Origin: EA-27 sp964396265
GTDB taxonomy: Archaea; Thermoplasmatota; Thermoplasmata; RBG-16-68-12; EA-27
Assembly: GCA_964396265.1 (NCBI GenBank)
Contig: CAYNEM010000005.1
Coordinates: forward strand, 62,001-126,000
DNA: 64,000 nucleotides
Direction: 5' to 3'
Under the pieces are notes generated by a model that saw only the letters and a program-made list of their open reading frames with translations, was not told the DNA's origin and did not search any database. Position 1 is the stretch's first letter. Each line of letters begins with the position of its first letter. The position numbers and the translations under genes are program-made. Of this stretch, positions 8,349 to 14,531 are shown piece by piece.

Positions 8349-8713
8349 CCCGCCTGGCGCTTGAGCTGGCGCACGGTGATCTGGATCTCCTCGATCTTTC
8401 GCTTCTCCTCGCGCGCGATCTCATCGACGATGTCATCGAACGCGAAGGCGAGGCGGTACGCGTGGACGGGGCGGCCCTTGCCTTCCTTCTTGACGTCCCG
8501 CTTGTCCACCCACTTCCGCCGCCGCAGGTCCTGCATCGCGATGCTCACCTCGGGCTGACGTAGGCCCGTCGCCTTCTCGATCTCGACGGACGTCGTCTCC
8601 TCCCGCGTCGAGAGGAACACGAGGGCCCTCGCGACGTTCTTCGCAAGCCCGGTCCGGACAAGAAGTTCCACCGCCTGGTCGTCGCGGTGCCGGGTACGGG
8701 CCTCCTTGCTCAT
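8345..8713 (-). CDS. archaeal HTH transcriptional regulator
   Basis: 122 residues. A winged helix-turn-helix occupies about 15-100: LAKNVARALVFLSTREETTS, then SVEIEKATGLRQPEVSIAM as the recognition region and RRKWVDKRDVKKEGKGRPVHAYRL as the wing. A charged C-terminal helix (IVDEIAREEKRKIEEI) may form a coiled coil for dimerisation. This type is common in euryarchaea as stand-alone predicted regulators; the target is unknown. ATG start. Divergent from rpl44e; the intergenic region has an AT-rich inverted repeat that could be its own operator. Confidence 0.82.
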   Translation of the reverse strand: MSKEARTRHRDDQAVELLVRTGLAKNVARALVFLSTREETTSVEIEKATGLRQPEVSIAMQDLRRRKWVDKRDVKKEGKGRPVHAYRLAFAFDDIVDEIAREEKRKIEEIQITVRQLKRQAG

Positions 8714-8722
8714 TGTGGGCTG

Positions 8723-8750
8723 TCAAATATTCTTCGACCAATATATATGT
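8723..8750 (-). promoter_or_regulatory. promoter/operator candidate of the HTH gene at 8713
   Basis: AT-rich island in a GC-rich background, holding ATATT (8726-8730) and AATAT separated by 8 nt as an inverted repeat, then an ATATATAT box. The TATA-like part is about 30 nt before the ATG at 8713. An operator overlapping the promoter suggests autoregulation; this is inference. Confidence 0.5.
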
Positions 8751-8857
8751 GTTCCGATTTTTCATTTCGGACCCTGAGAAGTGGCGTCGGGCGGACCCCC
8801 TTGCGTCTGTGCGACAATAACCTTTATTACGCTCTCAAGATTAGGCATCGAAGCCCC

Positions 8858-9145
8858 ATGAAAATCCCTCGCACGATCCGTGGGTATTGCCCCCACTGCA
8901 ACAAGCACACGCAGCTCGAGGTGGAGCGCGTGAAGAACCGGCCCCGGTCCGAGCTCCGCCGCGGCCAGCGTCGTTTCCGCCGCGTCACCAGGGGGTACGG
9001 GGGGTTCCCGAGGCCGAAGCCCGAGGGGCGCGAGAAGCCCACGAAGCGGGTCCACCTGCGGTATCGGTGCAAGGAGTGCAAGAAGGCCCACCAACGCCCG
9101 GGGATCCGCGCGAAGAAGTTCGAGCTCGTAGAGGTGCACACGTGA
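8858..9145 (+). CDS. rpl44e: 50S ribosomal protein L44e
   Basis: Archaeal/eukaryotic-specific large-subunit protein eL42, 95 residues, typical. Zinc ribbon with CPHCNKH near the N-terminus and CKECKKAH near the C-terminus, basic middle. ATG 8858 follows a TATA-like CCTTTATTAC (8820-8829), so the operon mRNA is nearly leaderless. First gene of a translation operon: its stop overlaps the S27e start by 4 nt. Confidence 0.96.
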   Translation: MKIPRTIRGYCPHCNKHTQLEVERVKNRPRSELRRGQRRFRRVTRGYGGFPRPKPEGREKPTKRVHLRYRCKECKKAHQRPGIRAKKFELVEVHT

Positions 9146-9321
9146 TCCCCCAGCCCCGCGGCCGGTTCCTCAAGATCAAGTGCGAGGACTGCGGCGGGGA
9201 GCAGATCGTGTTCGACCGCGCGGCTACGACCGTCCAGTGCCAGGTGTGCGGCGCCACGCTCGCGAGGCCCACAGGCGGCCTCGCGGACATCGAGGGGGAG
9301 GTCCTTGGGGCGGTGGAGTAG
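9142..9321 (+). CDS. rps27e: 30S ribosomal protein S27e
   Basis: Small-subunit zinc-ribbon protein eS27, 59 residues. Motifs: FLKIKCEDCGGEQIVFDR and VQCQVCGATLARPTGG, giving the two CxxC pairs. GTG start (9142) inside the L44e stop (GTGA); the aIF2-alpha ATG follows the stop with no spacer. Confidence 0.96.
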   Translation: MIPQPRGRFLKIKCEDCGGEQIVFDRAATTVQCQVCGATLARPTGGLADIEGEVLGAVE

Positions 9322-10182
9322 ATGCCCCGTGGACTGGACTTCCCGGAGCCGAGCGAGCTCGTGGTCTGCACCGTCGCCGACGTGAAGAACTTCGGCGCGT
9401 TCGTGTGGCTAGACGAGTACCCGACGGAGTCCGGCAGGAAGAAGCTCGACGCCCGGTCGAAGAACCCCGACAAGGCGGACGCGGTCCCGTTCGCGACCGG
9501 CGACTTCCGAGAGGGGTTCATCCACATCACCGAGGTGGCGGCAGGGTGGATCAAATACATCCGTGACTACGTCCGCGAGGGCCAGAAGGCCGTCTGCAAG
9601 GTCCTGAAGGTGGACGAGGCGAAGGGCCACGTCGACCTCTCTCTCAAGGCGGTCAACGAGCACCAGAAGCGCGAGAAGGTCCAGCAGTTCAAGAACGAGC
9701 AGAAGGCCGACAAGCTCATGGAGTTCGTCGCCGCCAAGATCGAGGCGACCGTCGACGCGTGCTGGGAAGATTTCGGCTACGCGCTCGTGGACAAGTTCGG
9801 TTCCCTGTACGGCGCCTTCGAGGTGGCGGTCGTGGACGAGGGCAAGATCGAGAAGATCTCCCCGGGGGCCGCGTGGATCCCCTCGTTCGTCGCGGTCGCG
9901 AAGGAGAACATCACGCCACCGTACGTGGACATCGACGGATACATCGAGATCCGGTGCCCTCGGCCGGACGGGGCGAAGCACATCCGCGACGCGCTCGTCA
10001 GGGTGCAGAAGGACGAGAAGGTCCGCGTGACCGTGCAGTACATCGGCGCCCCGAAGTACCGTCTGCTCGTGCGGGCGGAGGACTACAAGACCGCCGAGGA
10101 GGAGATGGCGAAGACCGCCCAAAAGGTCATCAAGTACATCGAGACCCATGGCGGCGAGGGCAAGTTCATCCGGAAGGAGTGA
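9322..10182 (+). CDS. translation initiation factor aIF2 subunit alpha
   Basis: Alpha subunit of the heterotrimeric initiation factor that delivers Met-tRNAi to the small subunit. 286 residues, close to the usual 260-275. An N-terminal S1/OB domain (about 8-90) contains FVWLDEYP, GFIHITEVAAGWIKYIRDYVREGQ and VDLSLKAVN. A helical domain (EHQKREKVQQFKNEQKAD) and a C-terminal alpha/beta domain follow. The loop region TESGRKKLDARSKNPDKADAV makes the S1 domain a little longer than in most archaea. Directly abuts S27e and is followed 8 nt later by nop10, a conserved archaeal order. Confidence 0.96.
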   Translation: MPRGLDFPEPSELVVCTVADVKNFGAFVWLDEYPTESGRKKLDARSKNPDKADAVPFATGDFREGFIHITEVAAGWIKYIRDYVREGQKAVCKVLKVDEAKGHVDLSLKAVNEHQKREKVQQFKNEQKADKLMEFVAAKIEATVDACWEDFGYALVDKFGSLYGAFEVAVVDEGKIEKISPGAAWIPSFVAVAKENITPPYVDIDGYIEIRCPRPDGAKHIRDALVRVQKDEKVRVTVQYIGAPKYRLLVRAEDYKTAEEEMAKTAQKVIKYIETHGGEGKFIRKE

Positions 10183-10190
10183 GTCCGGAC

Positions 10191-10355
10191 ATGCGTACGA
10201 TCATGCGGGTGTGTCGGGAAGACCGGACGTACACGCTGCGGGACGCGTGCCCGAAGTGCGGCGCGCGGACAATCTCCCCCCTCCCGCCGCGGTACTCGCC
10301 GGAGGACCGGTACGGGGCCTACCGCCGTAAGCTCAAGCAACAGGGAGGCGCGTGA
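10191..10355 (+). CDS. nop10: H/ACA ribonucleoprotein subunit Nop10
   Basis: 54-residue zinc-binding component of the H/ACA RNP that guides pseudouridylation of rRNA. The sequence has CREDRTYTLRDACPKCG and the highly conserved PPRYSPEDRYGAYRRKLK. It lies between aIF2-alpha and the PAC2 gene, as in many euryarchaea; the stop abuts the next ATG. Confidence 0.95.
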   Translation: MRTIMRVCREDRTYTLRDACPKCGARTISPLPPRYSPEDRYGAYRRKLKQQGGA

Positions 10356-11117
10356 ATGGACGACATCCAGATCCACTACGACGAACACCCGCAACTCGAG
10401 AATCCCACCTTCGTGCAGGGCCTGCCGGGCATCGGGAACGTCGGCAAGCTCGCGGCGGAGCACCTGAAGGACGAGCTGAAGGCCGTGAAGTTCGCGGCGA
10501 TCTACTCGAAGTTCTTCCCGCCCCAGGTGCTCGTGCTCGACGACGGCCTCGTCCGCCTCGTCCAGAACGAGCTGTACTACGTGAAGCGCCCGGGGAAGGG
10601 CGATGTCGTCGTCCTCGTCGGGGACTACCAAGGGCTCACGCCGGAGGGTCAGTACGAGCTCGCGGATTTCGTCCTCTCGGAGCTGAAGAAACTCGGCGTC
10701 CACAAGCTGTTCACGCTCGGCGGGTACGGCATGGGCCGCATGGTGACGAAGCCCCGCGTCCTCGGCGCCGCCACGGACGCCGCGCTCGTGAAGGAGATGG
10801 AGGGGCACGGGGTCGTGTTCGCGCGCGGTGAGCCAGGCGCGGGCATCGTCGGCGCGAGCGGCCTCCTCCTGGGGCTCGGGAAAATCTACGGGATGAAGGC
10901 TGTCTGCCTCATGGGCGAGACGTCCGGGTACTTCGTCGACCCGAAGAGCGCGCAGGCGGTGCTCGAGGTCCTCACGAAGGTGCTCGACATCCAGATCGAC
11001 TTCGCGGAGCTCGAGAGCAAGGCGAAACAGATCGACCAGATCACGAGCAAGCTGCGCGACGTCGACAAGGTCGAGGGCGAGCAGCCGCCGCGCGAGGACC
11101 TGGGCTACATCGGCTGA
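10356..11117 (+). CDS. PAC2-family proteasome assembly chaperone homologue
   Basis: 253-residue PAC2 domain protein; archaeal homologues (PbaA/PbaB) act in proteasome assembly or as chaperones. Visible features: FVQGLPGIGNVGKLAAEHL at about 18-36, the core strand VVVLVGDYQGLTPEG, then LFTLGGYGMGR and GASGLLLGLGKIYGMKAVCLMGE. The last 60 residues are helical and charged (QIDFAELESKAKQIDQI), matching the C-terminal helix of the family. Last gene of the translation operon. Confidence 0.9.
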   Translation: MDDIQIHYDEHPQLENPTFVQGLPGIGNVGKLAAEHLKDELKAVKFAAIYSKFFPPQVLVLDDGLVRLVQNELYYVKRPGKGDVVVLVGDYQGLTPEGQYELADFVLSELKKLGVHKLFTLGGYGMGRMVTKPRVLGAATDAALVKEMEGHGVVFARGEPGAGIVGASGLLLGLGKIYGMKAVCLMGETSGYFVDPKSAQAVLEVLTKVLDIQIDFAELESKAKQIDQITSKLRDVDKVEGEQPPREDLGYIG

Positions 11118-11174
11118 GTACCCCATCGGCGAGGCCAAGGTTCTTGAGCGTCCCCCTCGCTACGCGACGATTGG

Positions 11175-11846
11175 ATGACGAAGGACGAGGCGAGGAAGTT
11201 CTTCCTGAAAGGCTACGAGCGGGGGCTCAAGGACATCATCGCGGAGGTGCTCCGCATGACGTCGCGCGGATACGGCGGCACGGAGCTCTCCGTCGTCCTC
11301 CGGTCCAAGGCGATCGACAAGGCCATCGAGGCGATCGACCGCAAGATCGAGGCGGGAGAAGTCGAACTCGGATTGGAGGCGCCGACCCTGGGCCGGCTGC
11401 GGGGCCGGGGCTCGTACCTCGTGCGCGAGGCGAAGGGCGAACAGGTGTTCGCCCTCGTCCAGGAGATCACCGCCAAGGGGGCGCGGCCCCTGTGCATCTC
11501 CCGGACGCATCCGGACGACCTGGCGGTGTTCGGGCTCGGGGCCGCGGACGTCGTGTGGCTCAGCCGCCAAGACGCGAAGGGCGTTCGGACGACGTCGCCC
11601 ACGGACCTCGTCGGCCTCACGAGCGCTATCCACCGCCATCTGGAGGCGGGGAACGCGGTCCTCGCGGTGGAGGGGCTGGAGTACCTCGTCTCCCAGAACA
11701 GTTTCACGTCGATCCTCCGTTTCGTGCAGACGATCCACGAGAAAGTCGTGCTGAAGGACTCCTACTTCCTCCTGTCCGCGAACCCTGACGCGATGAAGGA
11801 TGCAGAGTACCGCCAGCTCGTGCAGACGGTGACCGCCGAGCTCTGA
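11175..11846 (+). CDS. DUF835 domain protein
   Basis: 223 residues. The N-terminal third is charged and helical (MTKDEARKFFLKGYERGL). From about residue 75 comes the DUF835 pattern: GRGSYLVREAKGEQVFALVQ, then ARPLCISRTHPDDLA, and later AVLAVEGLEYLVSQNSF with a conserved final strand SYFLLSANPDA. DUF835 proteins are widespread in Thermoplasmata and Thermococci, often linked to signalling modules, but the function is unknown. It stands alone with its own ATG start and ends before a retropepsin-like gene. Confidence 0.75.
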   Translation: MTKDEARKFFLKGYERGLKDIIAEVLRMTSRGYGGTELSVVLRSKAIDKAIEAIDRKIEAGEVELGLEAPTLGRLRGRGSYLVREAKGEQVFALVQEITAKGARPLCISRTHPDDLAVFGLGAADVVWLSRQDAKGVRTTSPTDLVGLTSAIHRHLEAGNAVLAVEGLEYLVSQNSFTSILRFVQTIHEKVVLKDSYFLLSANPDAMKDAEYRQLVQTVTAEL

Positions 11847-11885
11847 ACTGCATGCACGCGAAAAGATTGAAGCCCGACGCCCCCG

Positions 11886-12296
11886 ATGGATGCGGCGATG
11901 TCCAAGGCACTTCGGGAAGTTCGGGTCGGACGCCGGACCCTTTGGGCTCTCTTCGATTCCGGCGCGGGTCGCTCCTACATCGCGCGGGCCGCAGTGCCGC
12001 GGAGCGGTGCACGTGGTCGGGACCCGGTGCCTCGGACCGTGGGACTCGGCGGCAGGGAACACACAATCCGTGAGTGGAGGACCCTGATCGTCGAAGCGGA
12101 CCTGTGCTCGTTCAGCTTCAAGGCCTACGTCCTCGACGAGAATGGCATCGAGGAGGGCCGCCCGATCGACCTCATCGTTGGAGCCCCGGTGATGGAGGAA
12201 TGGGAGATCGGCCTCCGTCCCGAAGGGCGCCGACTCGTCCCGGACTTGAGCCGCGTGCGGGAAGGGACGTTCGTCGACTTCCGCGCCGTGGGGTAA
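11886..12296 (+). CDS. retropepsin-like aspartic protease domain protein
   Basis: 136-residue protein whose pattern matches the single-domain clan AA (retroviral-type) aspartic proteases. Catalytic-type motif ALFDSGAGRSYIA has Asp24-Ser25-Gly26-Ala27, a central hydrophobic strand follows, and near the C-terminus is the second signature IDLIVGAPVMEEWEI, like ILG...L in retropepsins. Such proteins would work as homodimers. No transmembrane segment or signal peptide. ATG 11886 lies about 25 nt after an A/T-rich box (AAAAGATTG, 11861-11869), so leaderless. The substrate is unknown; protease activity needs testing. Confidence 0.6.
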   Translation: MDAAMSKALREVRVGRRTLWALFDSGAGRSYIARAAVPRSGARGRDPVPRTVGLGGREHTIREWRTLIVEADLCSFSFKAYVLDENGIEEGRPIDLIVGAPVMEEWEIGLRPEGRRLVPDLSRVREGTFVDFRAVG

Positions 12297-12324
12297 TCCT
12301 TATCCCGTCCCCGCGAATCGTCGC

Positions 12325-12379
12325 CGCCGCTCCCGTAGTCTAGCCCGGTCAAGGATGCTAGCCTTTCGAGCTGGTGACG
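12325..12379 (+). other. 5' part of tRNA-Glu at the left contig end (duplicate of 12480-12534)
   Basis: Bases 12325-12379 are identical over exactly 55 nt to 12480-12534 on the other side of the N run. The tRNA part begins at 12329. This copy has the promoter (TCCTTATCCC, 12297-12306) but no 3' half. It most likely represents the same locus as the full tRNA-Glu to the right, not a second gene. Confidence 0.85.
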
Positions 12380-12479
12380 NNNNNNNNNNNNNNNNNNNNN
12401 NNNNNNNNNNNNNNNNNNNNNNNNNNNNNNNNNNNNNNNNNNNNNNNNNNNNNNNNNNNNNNNNNNNNNNNNNNNNNNN
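12380..12479. other. assembly gap, 100 N
   Basis: Exactly 100 undetermined bases, the conventional length for a scaffold gap of unknown size. Its flanks are an exact 55-nt direct overlap, so the true gap may be absent. Confidence 0.98.
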
Positions 12480-12483
12480 CGCC

Positions 12484-12558
12484 GCTCCCGTAGTCTAGCC
12501 CGGTCAAGGATGCTAGCCTTTCGAGCTGGTGACGTGGGTTCGAATCCCGCCGGGAGCA
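12484..12558 (+). tRNA. tRNA-Glu (anticodon TTC)
   Basis: Acceptor GCTCCCG/CGGGAGC, anticodon stem CTAGC/GCTGG with loop CTTTCGA (anticodon TTC), T-arm GTGGG-TTCGAAT-CCCGC, discriminator A, no encoded CCA and no intron. The complete copy lies to the right of the gap; the promoter belonging to it is visible only on the left contig. Confidence 0.95.
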
Positions 12559-12638
12559 CTGCCCCCAATGGGTCGCAGGTTTATGTCCGTGCGCCCGTCA
12601 TGCGGGGGGCGACGAACGAGAACGAGAGTGAACTAGGG

Positions 12639-12941
12639 ATGGCCACCTTGCATCGCGTGGAACTGAAGGTTCGCCGGGGGGATCAGGCTGGGCTCGGCGT
12701 CTTTATCTTGCGCGTACAGATCGATGATGAACAAGCCGCGATAGACGAGGCCACGGCGTTGGCTCGTTCGGAAGGTTTCCACGTTGTGGATGCTGCTGCA
12801 AAAGCCATAGATTCGGGCGTGCCGGACCTTTGGTTCGAGTGGGTCGCACCACGGTCCTTTCTCCTTGCTGCACTACACATTCTTGGCCGGGGGCCCGGAA
12901 GTTTTTCCGAGACTGCCCTCTGCGGCTCGGCCAAGAAGTGA
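12639..12941 (+). CDS. hypothetical 100-residue protein, possibly decayed
   Basis: From ATG 12639 the reading gives an alternating beta-alpha protein (HRVELKVRRGDQAGLGVF, DEQAAIDEATALARSEGFHV). It then degenerates into an odd hydrophobic/cysteine tail. I do not recognise it. An upstream ATG at 12600 is possible. Codon use and GC content fall after about 12850, and the stop is followed in the same frame by another coding-like stretch, so this may be the 5' part of a broken gene. It lies right after tRNA-Glu. Confidence 0.4.
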   Translation: MATLHRVELKVRRGDQAGLGVFILRVQIDDEQAAIDEATALARSEGFHVVDAAAKAIDSGVPDLWFEWVAPRSFLLAALHILGRGPGSFSETALCGSAKK

Positions 12942-13085
12942 AAAGTCAGAAGGCCGCTGGTCTATGAAGTTGAACCGGATGGCCGGGTGGGTATCCAGTT
13001 CATTCCCGTCACGGTGGTCTGTAACAGATGTACGGATGCGGCGTTAGAATTAATACGGAAGTTCGAAGCGAGGGGTTCACTGTAG
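12942..13085 (+). pseudogene. coding-like fragment in frame after a TGA
   Basis: Directly after the TGA at 12939-12941 the same frame stays open for 47 codons and reads like protein (PLVYEVEPDGRVGIQF, VVCNRCTDAALELIRKF) but has no usable start near its beginning. It uses codons rare elsewhere in the window (TTA, ATA, AGA). It could be the remainder of the upstream gene after a nonsense change, or a separate relic. The CxxC pair hints at metal binding. Confidence 0.35.
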
Positions 13086-13385
13086 GAATGCACGACCTCC
13101 ACGGGTTCCTGAACCTCTCCGACAGATCCGCCCTGGCTTCCAGAACATCCGTGGGAAGGCGAGCATGAAGGCAGACACCTCTTGCGAGAAGATCCAGGAA
13201 CTTCTGAACCACGCGATGAAGACCTCGCCGGTGATGGACAACCTTCGGAAGCCCGTCCCGATCGGCGTGGAACTCCAGCAGACCCTGCAGGGGGACCGCG
13301 TCCGGCCTTCGGCGCGGCCCTCTTCCTCTCTCCGCAACGACGCACAAACCGTGCATTTATGGAGGACGGGCGCTCTCGACCCGCG
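13086..13385 (+). other. no clear gene; weak ORF only
   Basis: The 300 nt hold one weak frame from ATG 13165 (begins MKADTSCEKIQELLNHAMK) that has a plausible helical start but becomes low-complexity and runs out of frame into the aldehyde dehydrogenase relic. A TATA-like GCATTTATGG at about 13352-13361 serves the relic. I see no RNA gene. Confidence 0.4.
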
Positions 13386-13511
13386 ATGGGCATCGCGTCC
13401 ATGAGGTCCGTGAATCCCGCGACGGGCGATGAAATCGGGCGGTTCGACGAGTTCAACGAAACTCCAGCGTCGCTGGCCGTACTAACGGGAGGGATTCGTT
13501 CCCGCGGTTGA
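13386..13511 (+). pseudogene. relic of an aldehyde dehydrogenase gene (N-terminus only)
   Basis: ATG 13386 opens a 41-codon frame whose residues 6-22 (RSVNPATGDEIGRFDEF) match the first residues of the intact aldehyde dehydrogenase at 16827 (RSVNPATGEEIERFDEL) in 14 of 17 positions. The similarity stops after about 60 nt and the frame ends at 13511, inside the 3' end of the TrmB-type gene on the other strand. The DNA is diverged, so this is a lost paralogue and not a recent direct repeat. A TATA-like box still precedes it. Confidence 0.65.
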
Positions 13512-14345
13512 GCGTCGTTTCGGATCGCCGGGACCCTTCCCGGCTTTCCGGAGCGCACGGAAACGCGCCTTCGCGCTCACTCCACCCTTCCAAGACCTCT
13601 CGAAAAAATCGCGATGGGACCGAACGAAGTCGGGACTGTTCGTCCAAAGGGCCGTCTCCCCCTCGCCCCGAAGGCCCACTTCGTCTTGGATCAGGAACGC
13701 GAACATCGACTCCCCGTCGATGATGATGAAGCGCCCCCGTTGGTCTTCCACGTGGCGCAGGGGGACGCGCCGCGCGACCTTCTCGAACAATGATGCGTTC
13801 GCCAGGCTGATGTCTGCAATGAGACGACCCCTCGCGCCTCGGCCGATCGCGGCCAGGAGTGCGTCGTTGATCCCCGCACGGTAGGAGCGGAGGATCCCCT
13901 TCGTCGTTGTGAAGGCAAGGACCTCCTTCTCCGCATTCGCGACCACGCGGCGCAGCGCCCCGTAAACCTGGGAACGTCCCTTCAGAATCTGGAGTCGAAC
14001 GTTCGTGCGGTCCTTCCGTGCAATGGTCGGCCACGCCGCCAAGAGCGACTCTCGGACTTTCTCCATCGCCACCAGCTCCGCGCGGTGCTCGTCGACGATG
14101 AGATCGAACGCCTCAGTGAGGGCTCGCGCCGCATACCGCTTCGGCCGGTCCAAGGTGACCTCCACAAGTCCTCGGCTTTCTAGGGATTCGAGGGACCGGT
14201 ACGTCTGCACACGGTTCACGCCAGAGGCCCTCGCAACCTCGCGGGCCGTCGCCGCGCCCATCCGCGCAAGGTTGAGAAACGTAACCGACTCGTACCGGCT
14301 AAGCCCACACGCTTGAAGCTGCTTGACCGCCTCGGACAGCTGCAT
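13482..14345 (-). CDS. TrmB-family transcriptional regulator
   Basis: 287 residues from ATG 14345 (an ATG five codons upstream is possible). The N-terminal winged helix has CGLSRYESVTFLNLARMG, then TAREVARASGVNRVQTYRSL and LESRGLVEVTLDRPKRYAA, the standard TrmB DNA-binding domain. A coiled-coil linker (EHRAELVAMEKVRESL) leads to a C-terminal effector domain (RLQILKGRSQVYGALRRVV, GRFIIIDGESMFAFLIQDE) of the phospholipase D-like/TrmB sensor type. It is divergent from the DUF4331 gene. Two repeated elements sit between them, one on its own TATA box, so autoregulation plus control of the DUF4331/binding-protein pair is likely. The inducer is unknown. Confidence 0.87.
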   Translation of the reverse strand: MQLSEAVKQLQACGLSRYESVTFLNLARMGAATAREVARASGVNRVQTYRSLESLESRGLVEVTLDRPKRYAARALTEAFDLIVDEHRAELVAMEKVRESLLAAWPTIARKDRTNVRLQILKGRSQVYGALRRVVANAEKEVLAFTTTKGILRSYRAGINDALLAAIGRGARGRLIADISLANASLFEKVARRVPLRHVEDQRGRFIIIDGESMFAFLIQDEVGLRGEGETALWTNSPDFVRSHRDFFERSWKGGVSAKARFRALRKAGKGPGDPKRRSTAGTNPSR

Positions 14346-14371
14346 GCTTCTCCGTCCCAATATGCGACCAC

Positions 14372-14395
14372 GTATATGTGGATTTTCGTAACATC
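14372..14395 (+). promoter_or_regulatory. operator-like repeat copy 1 (over TrmB promoter)
   Basis: The element opens GTATATGTGGATT and closes CGTAACATC. It overlaps the ACATATACG box that lies about 27 nt before the TrmB ATG on the minus strand. Its left part (CCACGTATATGTGG, 14367-14380) is nearly palindromic. Confidence 0.6.
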
Positions 14396-14450
14396 ATGTG
14401 ATACAACTATTCGATTCCGCCTGATTTCTACGAAGGAAAATACCCCATCG

Positions 14451-14475
14451 GTATATGTGGATTGTCTGTAACATC
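14451..14475 (+). promoter_or_regulatory. operator-like repeat copy 2 (upstream of DUF4331 promoter)
   Basis: Repeats copy 1 (GTATATGTGGATT, then TGTAACATC) with one extra base; a third half-element TTGTAACAT follows at 14478-14486. It lies just before the GGAAATAGGG box (14490-14499) that would drive the DUF4331 gene; a GAGGGG ribosome-binding site precedes ATG 14532. Confidence 0.6.
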
Positions 14476-14531
14476 GGTTGTAACATAGTTGGAAATAGGG
14501 CACATCATCTTTCGGGCGACCGAGGGGTATC

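Noticed and set aside
12329..12558. Two tandem tRNA-Glu genes
   Set aside because: The left copy is truncated exactly at the N run and is identical to the right copy over a 55-nt k-mer-like overlap, so an assembly duplicate is the simpler explanation.
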